From Phycisphaerae bacterium (GTDB taxonomy: Bacteria; Planctomycetota; Phycisphaerae; Phycisphaerales; UBA1924), in NCBI GenBank assembly GCA_030432905.1, contig JAUILU010000001.1, positions 310,001-374,000 on the forward strand: a stretch of DNA of 64,000 bases. Direction: 5' to 3'. Below are positions 37,870 through 46,658 of this stretch, piece by piece. The position numbers and the translations under genes are program-made. Numbering within the stretch: position 1 is the stretch's first letter; each line of letters starts with the position of its first letter. The notes beneath the pieces were generated by a model that worked only from the letters and a program-made list of their open reading frames with translations, was not told where the DNA came from and ran no database searches.

Positions 37870-39459
37870 TCAGTTCACGTGCTTCGGATCGAACGCGTCC
37901 TGCAACGCGTCAGAGACAATGTTGAAGGCGAGAACGAGGACGAACATGAAGAACGTCGCCGATCCGATCTGCCAGAAGAACCCGCTGACCACCTCGAACT
38001 TCGCTTGGCTGATCATGATGCCCCAGCTCGCACCGGACCCGAGCGGTAGTCCGAGACCCAGGAACGTCAGGATGACCTCGCCCTTGATCGCACCGATGAA
38101 GAGCAGCGAGAAGTTGATAAACATCAGGTGCGTGGTGTTCGGGAGGATGTGCTTGATCAGGATGTAGAACCTGCCGAAACCGATCGCCGTTGCGGCCTGG
38201 ACGTACTCGAGTTCTTTGATCTTCATCGCCTCGCCGCGGATGACACGGCATGGCCCGATCCAGTATGTCAGAGCGAACGCGAAGTAGAGCGAGGGCAAGC
38301 CGCGGAACCCGGACAACGCGTCGGAGAGGAACATGAAGCTCAGGACGGCGAGAAGTACAAGCTGAGGGATCGAGCTGAAGGTCGAATAGAGCCACGACAC
38401 AAGGTGATCGACCCAGCCGCCGAAGAACGCAGCCGCCGCCCCGAGGATACTCCCGAAGAGCACCGCAGTTACACCCACCACAAACCCGACCTGTATCGCG
38501 ATCTTCGCGGAGTAGAGCGAACGCAGCAAGATTGAACGCCCCTGCCGGTCCGTTCCGAGCATCTGTCTGGCGCGGAACGCTGTGTACGCGAAACCTTCCG
38601 GGTTCGGGTAGATCTGCTGAATGATCTCTTCAGCCTTGATCACGAACGGCATCGACCCGCCCAGCACTTCCTCGGCGGCTAGTTCCTTTGCAGCCCGTAC
38701 CTTGGCGAGAGTCTCTGAAAGCCCTTCCGCCTCGCCCTCGGGCTCGTAGTACACCATCGAGGCATCTGCGACCGCGTCACGCAGTTCCTGAGGGAACGCT
38801 TCCGACTCAGGCACATAGGACATGTAGTCCTCGATCGAATACGTAATGTCGTCGATCGCAAATGCCACGTTTTCTCTGAGCAACAGCAAGTCGTCCTCAC
38901 TGCCCGCGGCTTGCAGTTCAGCAAGCGGCACGCCCAGGGCATCGATAGCAACGACCACATCTTCGAGTTCATTCGCTGCGAACCGGAGGCTGTCCATCTC
39001 AGCGAGGATGCCGTCGATTTCGCCGACGAGGCGTTCGAGTTCGTCAATACCGAGGTCCGCAAGGTTGCGCTCTGCAACACCTGCCTCGTCGAGAACACGC
39101 TGGATGCTCTCTTCGGTAATCCCCTCGGCAGAGTTAATCGTCTTGAGTGCGGTCTTGGCGCGGGTGTGGTAGAACACAACCGAGTTGAGCCTGCCGTCAT
39201 CACCCCAAGGCTTGCCCAAGCCGCCGAGCGTCGGCGGGCCGATCTCTTCGAGCATTCTTCTTGGAAGGAATGTGCTCACGATCGGCGTTTCGTACAGGTC
39301 GTACATGCCTGTCGATTTGCCGACAAACTGCACCACATCCATCAGCATCATCCATGCGGCGAGGACGAAGAACAGCGCGATCACGCCGAGGGCGGACATC
39401 GCGAGTCTGTTGCGTCTGAATTTGCCCACACCACGGGACTTCATCAGCCTTCTGATCAT
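37870..39459 (-). CDS. Peptide ABC permease (OppC/DppC type) with a large periplasmic insertion
   Basis: A 529-residue inner-membrane permease. The first membrane helix is near 20-45. The conserved permease domain (QVGFVVGVTAVLFG, the EAA loop region ELEYVQAATAIGFGRFYILIKHILP, and the final helices) occupies about 300-529. Between them lie roughly 230 residues not found in normal OppC proteins of about 300 residues; they are rich in Glu, Leu and Ala with strong helical character (LERLVGEIDGILAEMDSL) and would face the periplasm. The ATGA overlap with the OppB-like gene supports coupled translation. Function of the insertion unknown. Confidence 0.88.
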   Translation of the reverse strand: MIRRLMKSRGVGKFRRNRLAMSALGVIALFFVLAAWMMLMDVVQFVGKSTGMYDLYETPIVSTFLPRRMLEEIGPPTLGGLGKPWGDDGRLNSVVFYHTRAKTALKTINSAEGITEESIQRVLDEAGVAERNLADLGIDELERLVGEIDGILAEMDSLRFAANELEDVVVAIDALGVPLAELQAAGSEDDLLLLRENVAFAIDDITYSIEDYMSYVPESEAFPQELRDAVADASMVYYEPEGEAEGLSETLAKVRAAKELAAEEVLGGSMPFVIKAEEIIQQIYPNPEGFAYTAFRARQMLGTDRQGRSILLRSLYSAKIAIQVGFVVGVTAVLFGSILGAAAAFFGGWVDHLVSWLYSTFSSIPQLVLLAVLSFMFLSDALSGFRGLPSLYFAFALTYWIGPCRVIRGEAMKIKELEYVQAATAIGFGRFYILIKHILPNTTHLMFINFSLLFIGAIKGEVILTFLGLGLPLGSGASWGIMISQAKFEVVSGFFWQIGSATFFMFVLVLAFNIVSDALQDAFDPKHVN

Positions 39460-40448
39460 GACAGCCTCACCCGTGGATCAACAATTGCGTAGAGAACGTC
39501 GGTCAGGATAACCGTGCCAATCACGACAGCCGCGAACAACGCCGACATGTACTCGACGACCGGGAAGTCCTTCGAGTTGATAGCCGTGATCAGCGTACGC
39601 CCCATCCCTGGGATGGTGAAGTAGTACTCGGTCAGGATCGAGCCGACGATAAGGAACGGCAAGCTGATCATGATGCGAGTGATGATCGGGATCATCGCGT
39701 TCTTGAGCATGTGAACAAACATGATCTTGCGGTTGGTTGCGCCCTTGGCGCGAGCGGTTGTGATGTAGTCCTTGCCGGTCTCTTCAACCATTACCGCGCG
39801 GTAGAAGCGGGTGTCGTAACCCATCGAAACGATGACAGAGATGAGCACGGGCAGGCCGCAGTACTTGAGCCAGTTATCGATTGCGCTAAATGGAGTCTGC
39901 GTCCAGTGGCTGAGCGTAGAGAGCTTGGTGTCGTAGCCCTCGATCTCGAAAGGAAGCGGCCCACTCTCACCGCCGAGCAAGAAGCCGCCGACGTACTGCC
40001 CCATGATGATGTAAACAAGGAAGCTGATACTCATCCCGATGACCGCGAGTATCAGCAAGAACTTATCTACCCCCTGTCCGCGATAGAAGGAACAGATCAG
40101 CCCGATCGTGATCGATATCGCTGCGGTGAGAAACAACGCAGGGACGGTGATCATGGTCGTGGCAGGGATCGCATCGGCGACGATTTTCGACACAGGCAGA
40201 TCCTGTTCCCAAGACCGTGTCGAGAAATCCAGCGTGACGAGTTTGAGTACGAACCTGCCGTATTGAACAGGGAATGGCTTGTCCAAACCCATGTTCTTCT
40301 CGAGCATCTCGATCTGCTCGGTGCTGGCGTTTTTACCGAGGTACGCGTACACCGGATCGTTGACCCTGAGCGCAGCCATCACCAGAAGGATGATACCTAG
40401 ATACACAGGTATGTTGTACAGAACTCGCCGAACGATGTAGGCCCACAT
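39456..40448 (-). CDS. Peptide ABC permease (OppB/DppB type)
   Basis: A 330-residue inner-membrane permease with about six helices. It starts MWAYIVRRVLYNIPVYLGI, and the EAA loop region (GKDYITTARAKGATNRKIMFVHML) contacts the ATPases. The N-terminal periplasmic loop (LGKNASTEQIEMLEKNMGLDKP) is typical of OppB. ATG 40448 is used rather than an upstream in-frame ATG at 40472. It lies 65 bases after the binding-protein gene, in the usual operon order. Confidence 0.92.
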   Translation of the reverse strand: MWAYIVRRVLYNIPVYLGIILLVMAALRVNDPVYAYLGKNASTEQIEMLEKNMGLDKPFPVQYGRFVLKLVTLDFSTRSWEQDLPVSKIVADAIPATTMITVPALFLTAAISITIGLICSFYRGQGVDKFLLILAVIGMSISFLVYIIMGQYVGGFLLGGESGPLPFEIEGYDTKLSTLSHWTQTPFSAIDNWLKYCGLPVLISVIVSMGYDTRFYRAVMVEETGKDYITTARAKGATNRKIMFVHMLKNAMIPIITRIMISLPFLIVGSILTEYYFTIPGMGRTLITAINSKDFPVVEYMSALFAAVVIGTVILTDVLYAIVDPRVRLS

Positions 40449-40513
40449 GCGACCATGTCCTCCCCGCGCCACGTAGTCGTCGCAGCGTGATGCTTACCGA
40501 ATTGGTCGCGTTG

Positions 40514-42286
40514 TCAGTTCTTCTTCGAGTTGTCTACATCGAGGAACTTGTACCACGAGTAGTACCTCTCCGAGGGCTTGCAGTTGAGCAGCCAAGGGTT
40601 GATGAGGTAGTACCGCTGCCTTGCCATCGAGCCGACGTAAGGCGCGTCCTCGATAAGCATGTCGCGCATCTTGGTGTAGATGGCGGTGCGTTCCTCGCTG
40701 GGCTCCATCGTGCGGATCTGCTCGTAGAGCTTGTCGTACTCGGGGTTCTTGTAGTTGTAGTGGTTGGATCCGGGCGCCTCGTTGGGGCCGTAGAAGAGGG
40801 CGAGGTTGTTCTCGCTGTCCGGGTAGTCACTCGACCATGCGAAGCCGAAGAACGCGGCTTTCTTGGTGTTGATGAACTCGATAAGCGTCGAGAAGTCAAC
40901 GAGAATCGGATCAACGACGATCCCAACTTCTGCGAGCTGACGCTTCATAAGCTCGACTTGCTCGGCGTTGTTGGCGCCGTTGCTTGTGTAGAACTTGATC
41001 GGGGGCAGCCCCTCACCGTTCGGGTATCCGGCTTCTGCGAGTTTCTGCCTTGCAAGTTCACGGTTCGGGCCGCGGTAGCTGACCGGTGCGCGACCGCCCT
41101 CGGGGTGGCCGTCAAGACCGGGAGGGATCGGGCCGTCGTACTGGATCGTGTTGCCTTCGTAGAAGGTGTCGCTGAACTCGTCGAGGTTCATCGCAAGGTT
41201 GATGGCCTGACGCAGGGCACGCTTGTCTTCGGTGTATCCCCCGACAAGATCGTCTTCCATGTTGAAACCGCGGAAGATGAAGTCGAGCAGCGCGTTGGTG
41301 TGGCTCCGGATGCCGTCGCGGCTCCACTCGGGCTTGAGCTGCTTGGTGCGCGAGTCGAATGCTTCTTCGAACGATTCAGCGGGAACCTGGGTGTAGCCGA
41401 GCTCCCCTTCTTTGAATCGGAGCCACATCGGCTGGTCCTGCACGTACATCGTCATCTCAAGACGATCGATGAACGGAACCTTCTTGCCAGCAGCTCTGTG
41501 CATGCGGTTTCGACGGTCGGCCGAGCTCCACTCGCTCGCCTCTGGGTAGAACACCTCGTGGTAGCCGGGGTTCTTCACAAAGTAGAGGTGCTTCTTAGGC
41601 ACAAAGTCTTCGAGGATGAACGGACCGGTGCCGACCGGGTGGAACGAGAAGTCCTGGCCGTAGTGCTCGACCGCTTCACGCGGGACAACAGCGGTCTGGA
41701 ACATGCTCAGGATGTACAGGAAGCGATACACCGGCTCGACAAGTTCGATCTCGAACTCGTGATCGCTGATCTTGCGGAACCCCGGCACTTCGCGGTCATA
41801 GTCGATGCCGTTCTCTAGAGCGTGACTCTTGTAGTCATCGAATCCGACAATCGTATTCTCAAGCAGCCACCAGTTCTCGTATTCGTATGCCGGATCGGCG
41901 TGGCGCTTCAGCGAGTAGAAGACATCATCGGCGACCATCTCTCGGCCTTTGCCGCCCTCAAAGCACGGATCATCGTGGAACATGACGCCCGGCTTCAGGA
42001 CGAAACGCCACGTCTTGCCGCCGTCTTCGGTGGTCGGCATCTCGGTCAGAAGGAGCGGCTCCATCGACATCGGATCGGAGTACTTGTTGATCAGCAGTGT
42101 CTCGTAGACCTGCACACACGCCATGTTGTCGTATGTCGTCGATCCCTGAACCGGGTCAAGGTTCTTCGGGCCGTCGGTCCGGATCGGGATGTGCGCCACT
42201 TTCTCCTGCGCAAGCGCTGTCAGTGACGACATCGCCATCGCTGTACCGATCGCGAGTGACTTGAGAATACGAGTAGGCCTTGACAT
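40514..42286 (-). CDS. Peptide ABC transporter substrate-binding protein (family 5)
   Basis: A 590-residue exported binding protein and first gene of the importer operon. The signal peptide begins MSRPTRILKSLAIGTAMAMS and cleaves after an Ala-Leu-Ala type site. The family-5 fold shows in NLDPVQGSTTYDNMACVQVYETL, LKPGVMFHDD and ADDVFYSLKR. GGAGG lies 7 bases before ATG 42286, which is a strong start; the frame runs further upstream into the neighbouring gap. It would deliver peptides to the OppB/OppC pair. Confidence 0.92.
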   Translation of the reverse strand: MSRPTRILKSLAIGTAMAMSSLTALAQEKVAHIPIRTDGPKNLDPVQGSTTYDNMACVQVYETLLINKYSDPMSMEPLLLTEMPTTEDGGKTWRFVLKPGVMFHDDPCFEGGKGREMVADDVFYSLKRHADPAYEYENWWLLENTIVGFDDYKSHALENGIDYDREVPGFRKISDHEFEIELVEPVYRFLYILSMFQTAVVPREAVEHYGQDFSFHPVGTGPFILEDFVPKKHLYFVKNPGYHEVFYPEASEWSSADRRNRMHRAAGKKVPFIDRLEMTMYVQDQPMWLRFKEGELGYTQVPAESFEEAFDSRTKQLKPEWSRDGIRSHTNALLDFIFRGFNMEDDLVGGYTEDKRALRQAINLAMNLDEFSDTFYEGNTIQYDGPIPPGLDGHPEGGRAPVSYRGPNRELARQKLAEAGYPNGEGLPPIKFYTSNGANNAEQVELMKRQLAEVGIVVDPILVDFSTLIEFINTKKAAFFGFAWSSDYPDSENNLALFYGPNEAPGSNHYNYKNPEYDKLYEQIRTMEPSEERTAIYTKMRDMLIEDAPYVGSMARQRYYLINPWLLNCKPSERYYSWYKFLDVDNSKKN

Positions 42287-42359
42287 GGTGTGCCTCCAAT
42301 TACAGAAACCGGTCCGGGTCGAACGCCATGAGCCGGCGTGCTCACCCTCGAACCGAAGT

Positions 42360-45300
42360 TTAGCGTTGCTCTGGTTGAGCCTCAATGTTCATGTGCTGCC
42401 GATCTGACTGGCCCGCGTAGTCCACAAGCCTGTCCAGATCGACCAAATCCAGCCCGTCAGGCTTGATCGAGTCGAACAACCCCTTCCGGAACCGGACCGT
42501 CTCGCTCGGCGTCATGCCGAGGTTGTCGGCGCTCTCCGATATCTCTGATATATGCTGCAGCGCCTGCCACGCGTCTGAGTTGGCTGAGCGAAGATCTGCG
42601 AAGAGCTCGAAGTGTTGCGGATCAATAAACTGCTCACCCGAGGCTCGCTTGTACTGATTGACAGCTACACCGAGCACAGACCTGACTCGAGCGAGCACCT
42701 CGTCACGATCATTCACATCGACACCGAGCGCCGCTGCGAGTTCGTTCCAAGACCTGCGGAACGAACGCACCGCGGTCTGGTTGAGCCTGCCCGAGGCGAT
42801 TGCAAAGTCGTTTGCGTCCGGGCGTGCACTCTCGGCGAGGTCGATGTGCCAGATGACGCCATCGCGCGCCGATCGACGCTCCTGGGCTGTAGTAGAGCGG
42901 AGCAGGATGCCGCCCTGATCGCCATCAGGAAGATCGCCAGATTCCGGGTTTGGTGCGCCAAGTGACTGAGTCGCAGCGAGTGTCGTTGCCTGCTGCATTG
43001 TTTCTGATGGCAAGGCCTGCGCGAGCAGGACTGTCACCGAGCCAAGCCCGCGCGCATCGAGGACGGTTGTCTCATCACGCGACGCCCCGCCGCTGCTGCC
43101 CGTTCTGCGGTTGAAGTACGCCTGCTCGAGTGTGTACCCCTCAGACGCGCGTGTCTGGAAACCATCAATCTTGACATTGCCGCCGGGTTCGGAAACCACC
43201 GGCTGACCCAGCGATGAATCGAGAATGCGGATGTCCGGCGAATCAAAGATGACTGACTCGCCTGAGACGAAGTCGACGCCGAAGTCTGTCCTGCCCGCTG
43301 AGTCGAGCAATTCTTCCGGATCCTGCGAGGCGTCAACCTCGAACACTTCACCAGCAACACGCGAGCGGACATCGATCCGGCCCGCGTTCACACGCATCGG
43401 ACCGACTGCCGTGAGATCCGAAACAGTCGCGATGCCTGAAACCGACTCAATAAGAAGCGACCCGAGTGCTGTAAGTTTCTCGTTCTGCCCCATCGTGAAG
43501 TCGCCCGTCGTGCGGAACGTGAACGACTGATCCGCCAGCGGCTCGCCGTCGGAATCGAAGTTCGCCGAAACAACCGTCGCGACCTGCGGGACATCGGCTC
43601 GACCCGAGCCGAGCGTCAACGAAGCGAGGCTCTGGGCAGCGCCGACATTTGAAGCGAAGCGGATCACCGGGACATCGTCATCAGTGCCGCCTGTTCCAGC
43701 CGCGATCGTCAGATTTGCCGGCCCGTTGAGCGGTCCATTGATGATCACATCGCCAGAAGTTGACATGATCGATTTAGTGCCGTTGAGCATATCGATCCGG
43801 TCACGCGTGACGTCTTCGCCCAGAATGATGTCGTTTGTCACAACGATATTCTGTGCCGTGCCGTTGAGCTCAACATCACCCAATGCCATGAGTGAATCGA
43901 GGATTACGCTCTTCTCAAAGATGGTACTGCCAGTTTCAGTCTCTGTGACGAGCTCTTGCATGCCCGCTACCAATTCGCGGAACCGGACGGTGCCACCGAT
44001 ACTCGAAACCGTTGAATCCTCAAGAAGATTGACTTTGCCATCGAAATCAATCGTTCCGCCTTGGCTCGTGAGCTGTTCCGGAAGGAAGATGGTCTCGGCA
44101 CGGTACGTTTGGTCGCCGGTAGTCGTGACCTCAGTCAGCGCAACCGCCCCACCGATCACCGTGAACGACTCCAGGGGAGTTTCGCCGCCAACCTCTTCCC
44201 GCAGATCGAGTACGCCAGCGCCGCCCATGCCGTCGGTCAGATCGATCTCGAGAGATCCAGTGCCGTCGATGGCGTTGTTCCCGAACAGCACATTGCCGCC
44301 CATCGACCGCAGCGTCGCGTCGCCTGTGATGTTAACCGAATCGATCTGTGCAAGATTGAGAACACCCTGCGTTGTAATCGTGCCGTTGAGCTGGACCTCG
44401 GCACCAAGAACACGGAATGTTGCAAACGGGAAATCACCGCCGACATCGCCCAGAATGACTGTGCCGTTGTTGCCAGATTTGTCTACATCGTTAGCAGCGA
44501 TAATCAGGGTCTCACCACCAACCGATGAGCCTTGGATGGTTGTGCCCGCGAGATTGATCGTTCCTGCGAGTTCTTCGCGTCCCGCCTGATGCGAATCGAG
44601 CCTGACATCTGTGGCAAGCGTGACCAACTCGGCGTCACTGAAATCGATCCGGCCGCCTAACGCGCCGGCTTCGTTGTCCATCCGGATATCACCAGCGAGG
44701 ATCAACTCTTCTGTCGCGGAAACCTCGAGCGCCGATAGCCCTGTAATTGCGGGTAGAGTGATGCGATCCGCGATGAACCGCATACCGCCTGGGCCGGTGA
44801 TGGTTGTCGATGGATCAATCGTGATGCCGCCGGGCGTCACATCATCGATCGCCGCGATCGTGACATTTTGCGTCGCATCGAGCGATTCGATACGTGACAG
44901 ACCTGTAAAATCAAGATCCGCTACCGAGAACAATGGCCCAACGAGTTGCAAGACGTCGGCATCGATAGAGAACGTCTGCGTGTCGAGTCCGGTCAGAAGA
45001 ACTGTCCGTGAACCGCCGAGCGAATTGGCTGTGAAGTTGCCAATATTCGAGAGAGACCGCAGCGAACGTATCTCTCCGCTGGATTCCAGCAGCAAATCAC
45101 CGCCCGCAGCGTCGAGCGCTGCGAACTGGATGCCGTTGACACCGCGGATCTCGACGTTGCCGCCCTGGGTTGTCATCGACGTAAACCCGGCTACTGCAAA
45201 CGTGTCGCCCGCGTTAAACGTGAACGTGTTGCCGGCGCTCACTGGAAGATCCAGCGAGCCATCGAGCAAACTCGTGATCGCGATATTGCCCGTGGCGGCG

Positions 45301-46643
45301 ATCAAAATATCGGTGTCCGCGAGAGCTTCGATCGTGCCGTCAGAAATCTGCACGTCCATGCCCGCAGCGTCGGTGGCGGGGAGTTGGTTGTCATCAAGCA
45401 GCGCATCGTCTGCACCCGAACCTGCTGCCCCCGAGACGATGCTGATGTTGACCGGGTCGAGCAAGAGCAGCCCGTCTTCGCCGTTGAACGCGGCGGTCGT
45501 GACATTCCCAAAGAATCCGAGCCAGCCCGTGCTTGAGACTTCGACAAAGCCGCCGTCACCCGCGACCTGACCGCCCTTTGCAGAGATATCACCGGTGAAC
45601 ATGGTCGCTTCGTCGGACCAGATGATGACGTCACCGCCGTCGCCGTTGGTGATCGCGTCCGCAGTGATCGAGGTGTCACGATCGATGTTCACACGGTCCG
45701 CGTGCTCGATCGTGGTGTCCTGTCCCTGCATGCCTCCACCGATGCGTACCCGACCGCCGCCCGCGTCGCCGCTGACGTCAATGGTTGCACCGAGCACCGC
45801 GACACCACCACCGGTTAGTGTGACGTCGCCGCCCTGCTCGCCCGAGTTTGTGTTCGATGCATCGAGCGTGCCGGATACGGAAACGATCGACCCCTCACCG
45901 CCGCGAACATCGATCACGTCGGCTTTAGTCGTCGAGTTTGGGCCGATGGCGATGGAGAACATATCGCCCGCCCCGATCAGCACCGAACCGCCAGCAGCGT
46001 TGATCTCGCCCTGCTGGGAGACCTCGCCTTCAGAACCGCTTGCACTGACGAACAAGTGACCGCCGTACTCGCCGATCAGGACCTCATCACCGACGGACAT
46101 CGTGACGAGTCCCTCCGGTGCGACAATCTGGCCAAGGTTCGTGACACGTCGACCGGCGAAGTGGACCTCGCCCGCGTCGATGGTGCCGCGATTTTCAACA
46201 GCGCCGGTAAGCCCCGAGAACCGATCGATGCCGCCCAAGAAATCAGCGTCGGTCATCGTGCCTGCCGCGGCGTGGATCGACCCGACGTTCACGATCGCCT
46301 GGCTGCCGAAGTAGACGCCGGCCTCATTGACGATGTACACCCGGCCGTTGCTCAGAAGCGAGCCGTCGATGCGGGTCGCGTCCTGACCGAGCACTCGGTT
46401 GAGTACGCGGGCATTGGCGCCGGGCTGGATGAATCGAACGGTCTCGTCGGCGCCGACGCCGAACGACTGATAGTTGATGATGGTGTTGTCTGCGGCTGTA
46501 ATCTCGGTCAGCCCGCCGTCACGCAGGAACGAGGCCTGTCCCGCGACCACCTGCTCGCCCTCAGGCTCGCCCATCGCGGTGCCGGCGAGGATCGCCAGCA
46601 GGATCGGGGTCATGGCTGTTCTGGCTTGGTTCGATCGGATCAT
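42360..46643 (-). CDS. Two-partner secretion exoprotein (filamentous hemagglutinin N-terminal domain)
   Basis: A 1427-residue secreted protein. The signal peptide (MTPILLAILAGTAMG region) leads into the TPS domain, with the characteristic INYQSFGVGADETVRF, NARVLNRVLGQDATRIDGSL and NGRVYIVNEAGVYFGS. The rest is a long run of short beta-rich repeats (residues about 170-1150), as in a right-handed beta-helix. The C-terminal 250 residues are more helical and acidic. The gene sits 15 bases downstream of its predicted TpsB transporter, the usual layout. Probably an adhesin or surface protein; no toxin domain recognised. Confidence 0.9.
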   Translation of the reverse strand: MIRSNQARTAMTPILLAILAGTAMGEPEGEQVVAGQASFLRDGGLTEITAADNTIINYQSFGVGADETVRFIQPGANARVLNRVLGQDATRIDGSLLSNGRVYIVNEAGVYFGSQAIVNVGSIHAAAGTMTDADFLGGIDRFSGLTGAVENRGTIDAGEVHFAGRRVTNLGQIVAPEGLVTMSVGDEVLIGEYGGHLFVSASGSEGEVSQQGEINAAGGSVLIGAGDMFSIAIGPNSTTKADVIDVRGGEGSIVSVSGTLDASNTNSGEQGGDVTLTGGGVAVLGATIDVSGDAGGGRVRIGGGMQGQDTTIEHADRVNIDRDTSITADAITNGDGGDVIIWSDEATMFTGDISAKGGQVAGDGGFVEVSSTGWLGFFGNVTTAAFNGEDGLLLLDPVNISIVSGAAGSGADDALLDDNQLPATDAAGMDVQISDGTIEALADTDILIAATGNIAITSLLDGSLDLPVSAGNTFTFNAGDTFAVAGFTSMTTQGGNVEIRGVNGIQFAALDAAGGDLLLESSGEIRSLRSLSNIGNFTANSLGGSRTVLLTGLDTQTFSIDADVLQLVGPLFSVADLDFTGLSRIESLDATQNVTIAAIDDVTPGGITIDPSTTITGPGGMRFIADRITLPAITGLSALEVSATEELILAGDIRMDNEAGALGGRIDFSDAELVTLATDVRLDSHQAGREELAGTINLAGTTIQGSSVGGETLIIAANDVDKSGNNGTVILGDVGGDFPFATFRVLGAEVQLNGTITTQGVLNLAQIDSVNITGDATLRSMGGNVLFGNNAIDGTGSLEIDLTDGMGGAGVLDLREEVGGETPLESFTVIGGAVALTEVTTTGDQTYRAETIFLPEQLTSQGGTIDFDGKVNLLEDSTVSSIGGTVRFRELVAGMQELVTETETGSTIFEKSVILDSLMALGDVELNGTAQNIVVTNDIILGEDVTRDRIDMLNGTKSIMSTSGDVIINGPLNGPANLTIAAGTGGTDDDVPVIRFASNVGAAQSLASLTLGSGRADVPQVATVVSANFDSDGEPLADQSFTFRTTGDFTMGQNEKLTALGSLLIESVSGIATVSDLTAVGPMRVNAGRIDVRSRVAGEVFEVDASQDPEELLDSAGRTDFGVDFVSGESVIFDSPDIRILDSSLGQPVVSEPGGNVKIDGFQTRASEGYTLEQAYFNRRTGSSGGASRDETTVLDARGLGSVTVLLAQALPSETMQQATTLAATQSLGAPNPESGDLPDGDQGGILLRSTTAQERRSARDGVIWHIDLAESARPDANDFAIASGRLNQTAVRSFRRSWNELAAALGVDVNDRDEVLARVRSVLGVAVNQYKRASGEQFIDPQHFELFADLRSANSDAWQALQHISEISESADNLGMTPSETVRFRKGLFDSIKPDGLDLVDLDRLVDYAGQSDRQHMNIEAQPEQR

Positions 46644-46658
46644 CGGAATCTCCTGGGA

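Noticed and set aside
40487..41818. Open frame on the plus strand opposite the peptide binding protein
   Set aside because: Val/Leu/Glu-rich antisense shadow without family match; the minus-strand binding protein has a signal peptide and a strong ribosome site.
43684..45570. Long plus-strand open frames opposite TpsA
   Set aside because: Ser/Pro-rich composition typical of antisense frames over repetitive beta-rich proteins.
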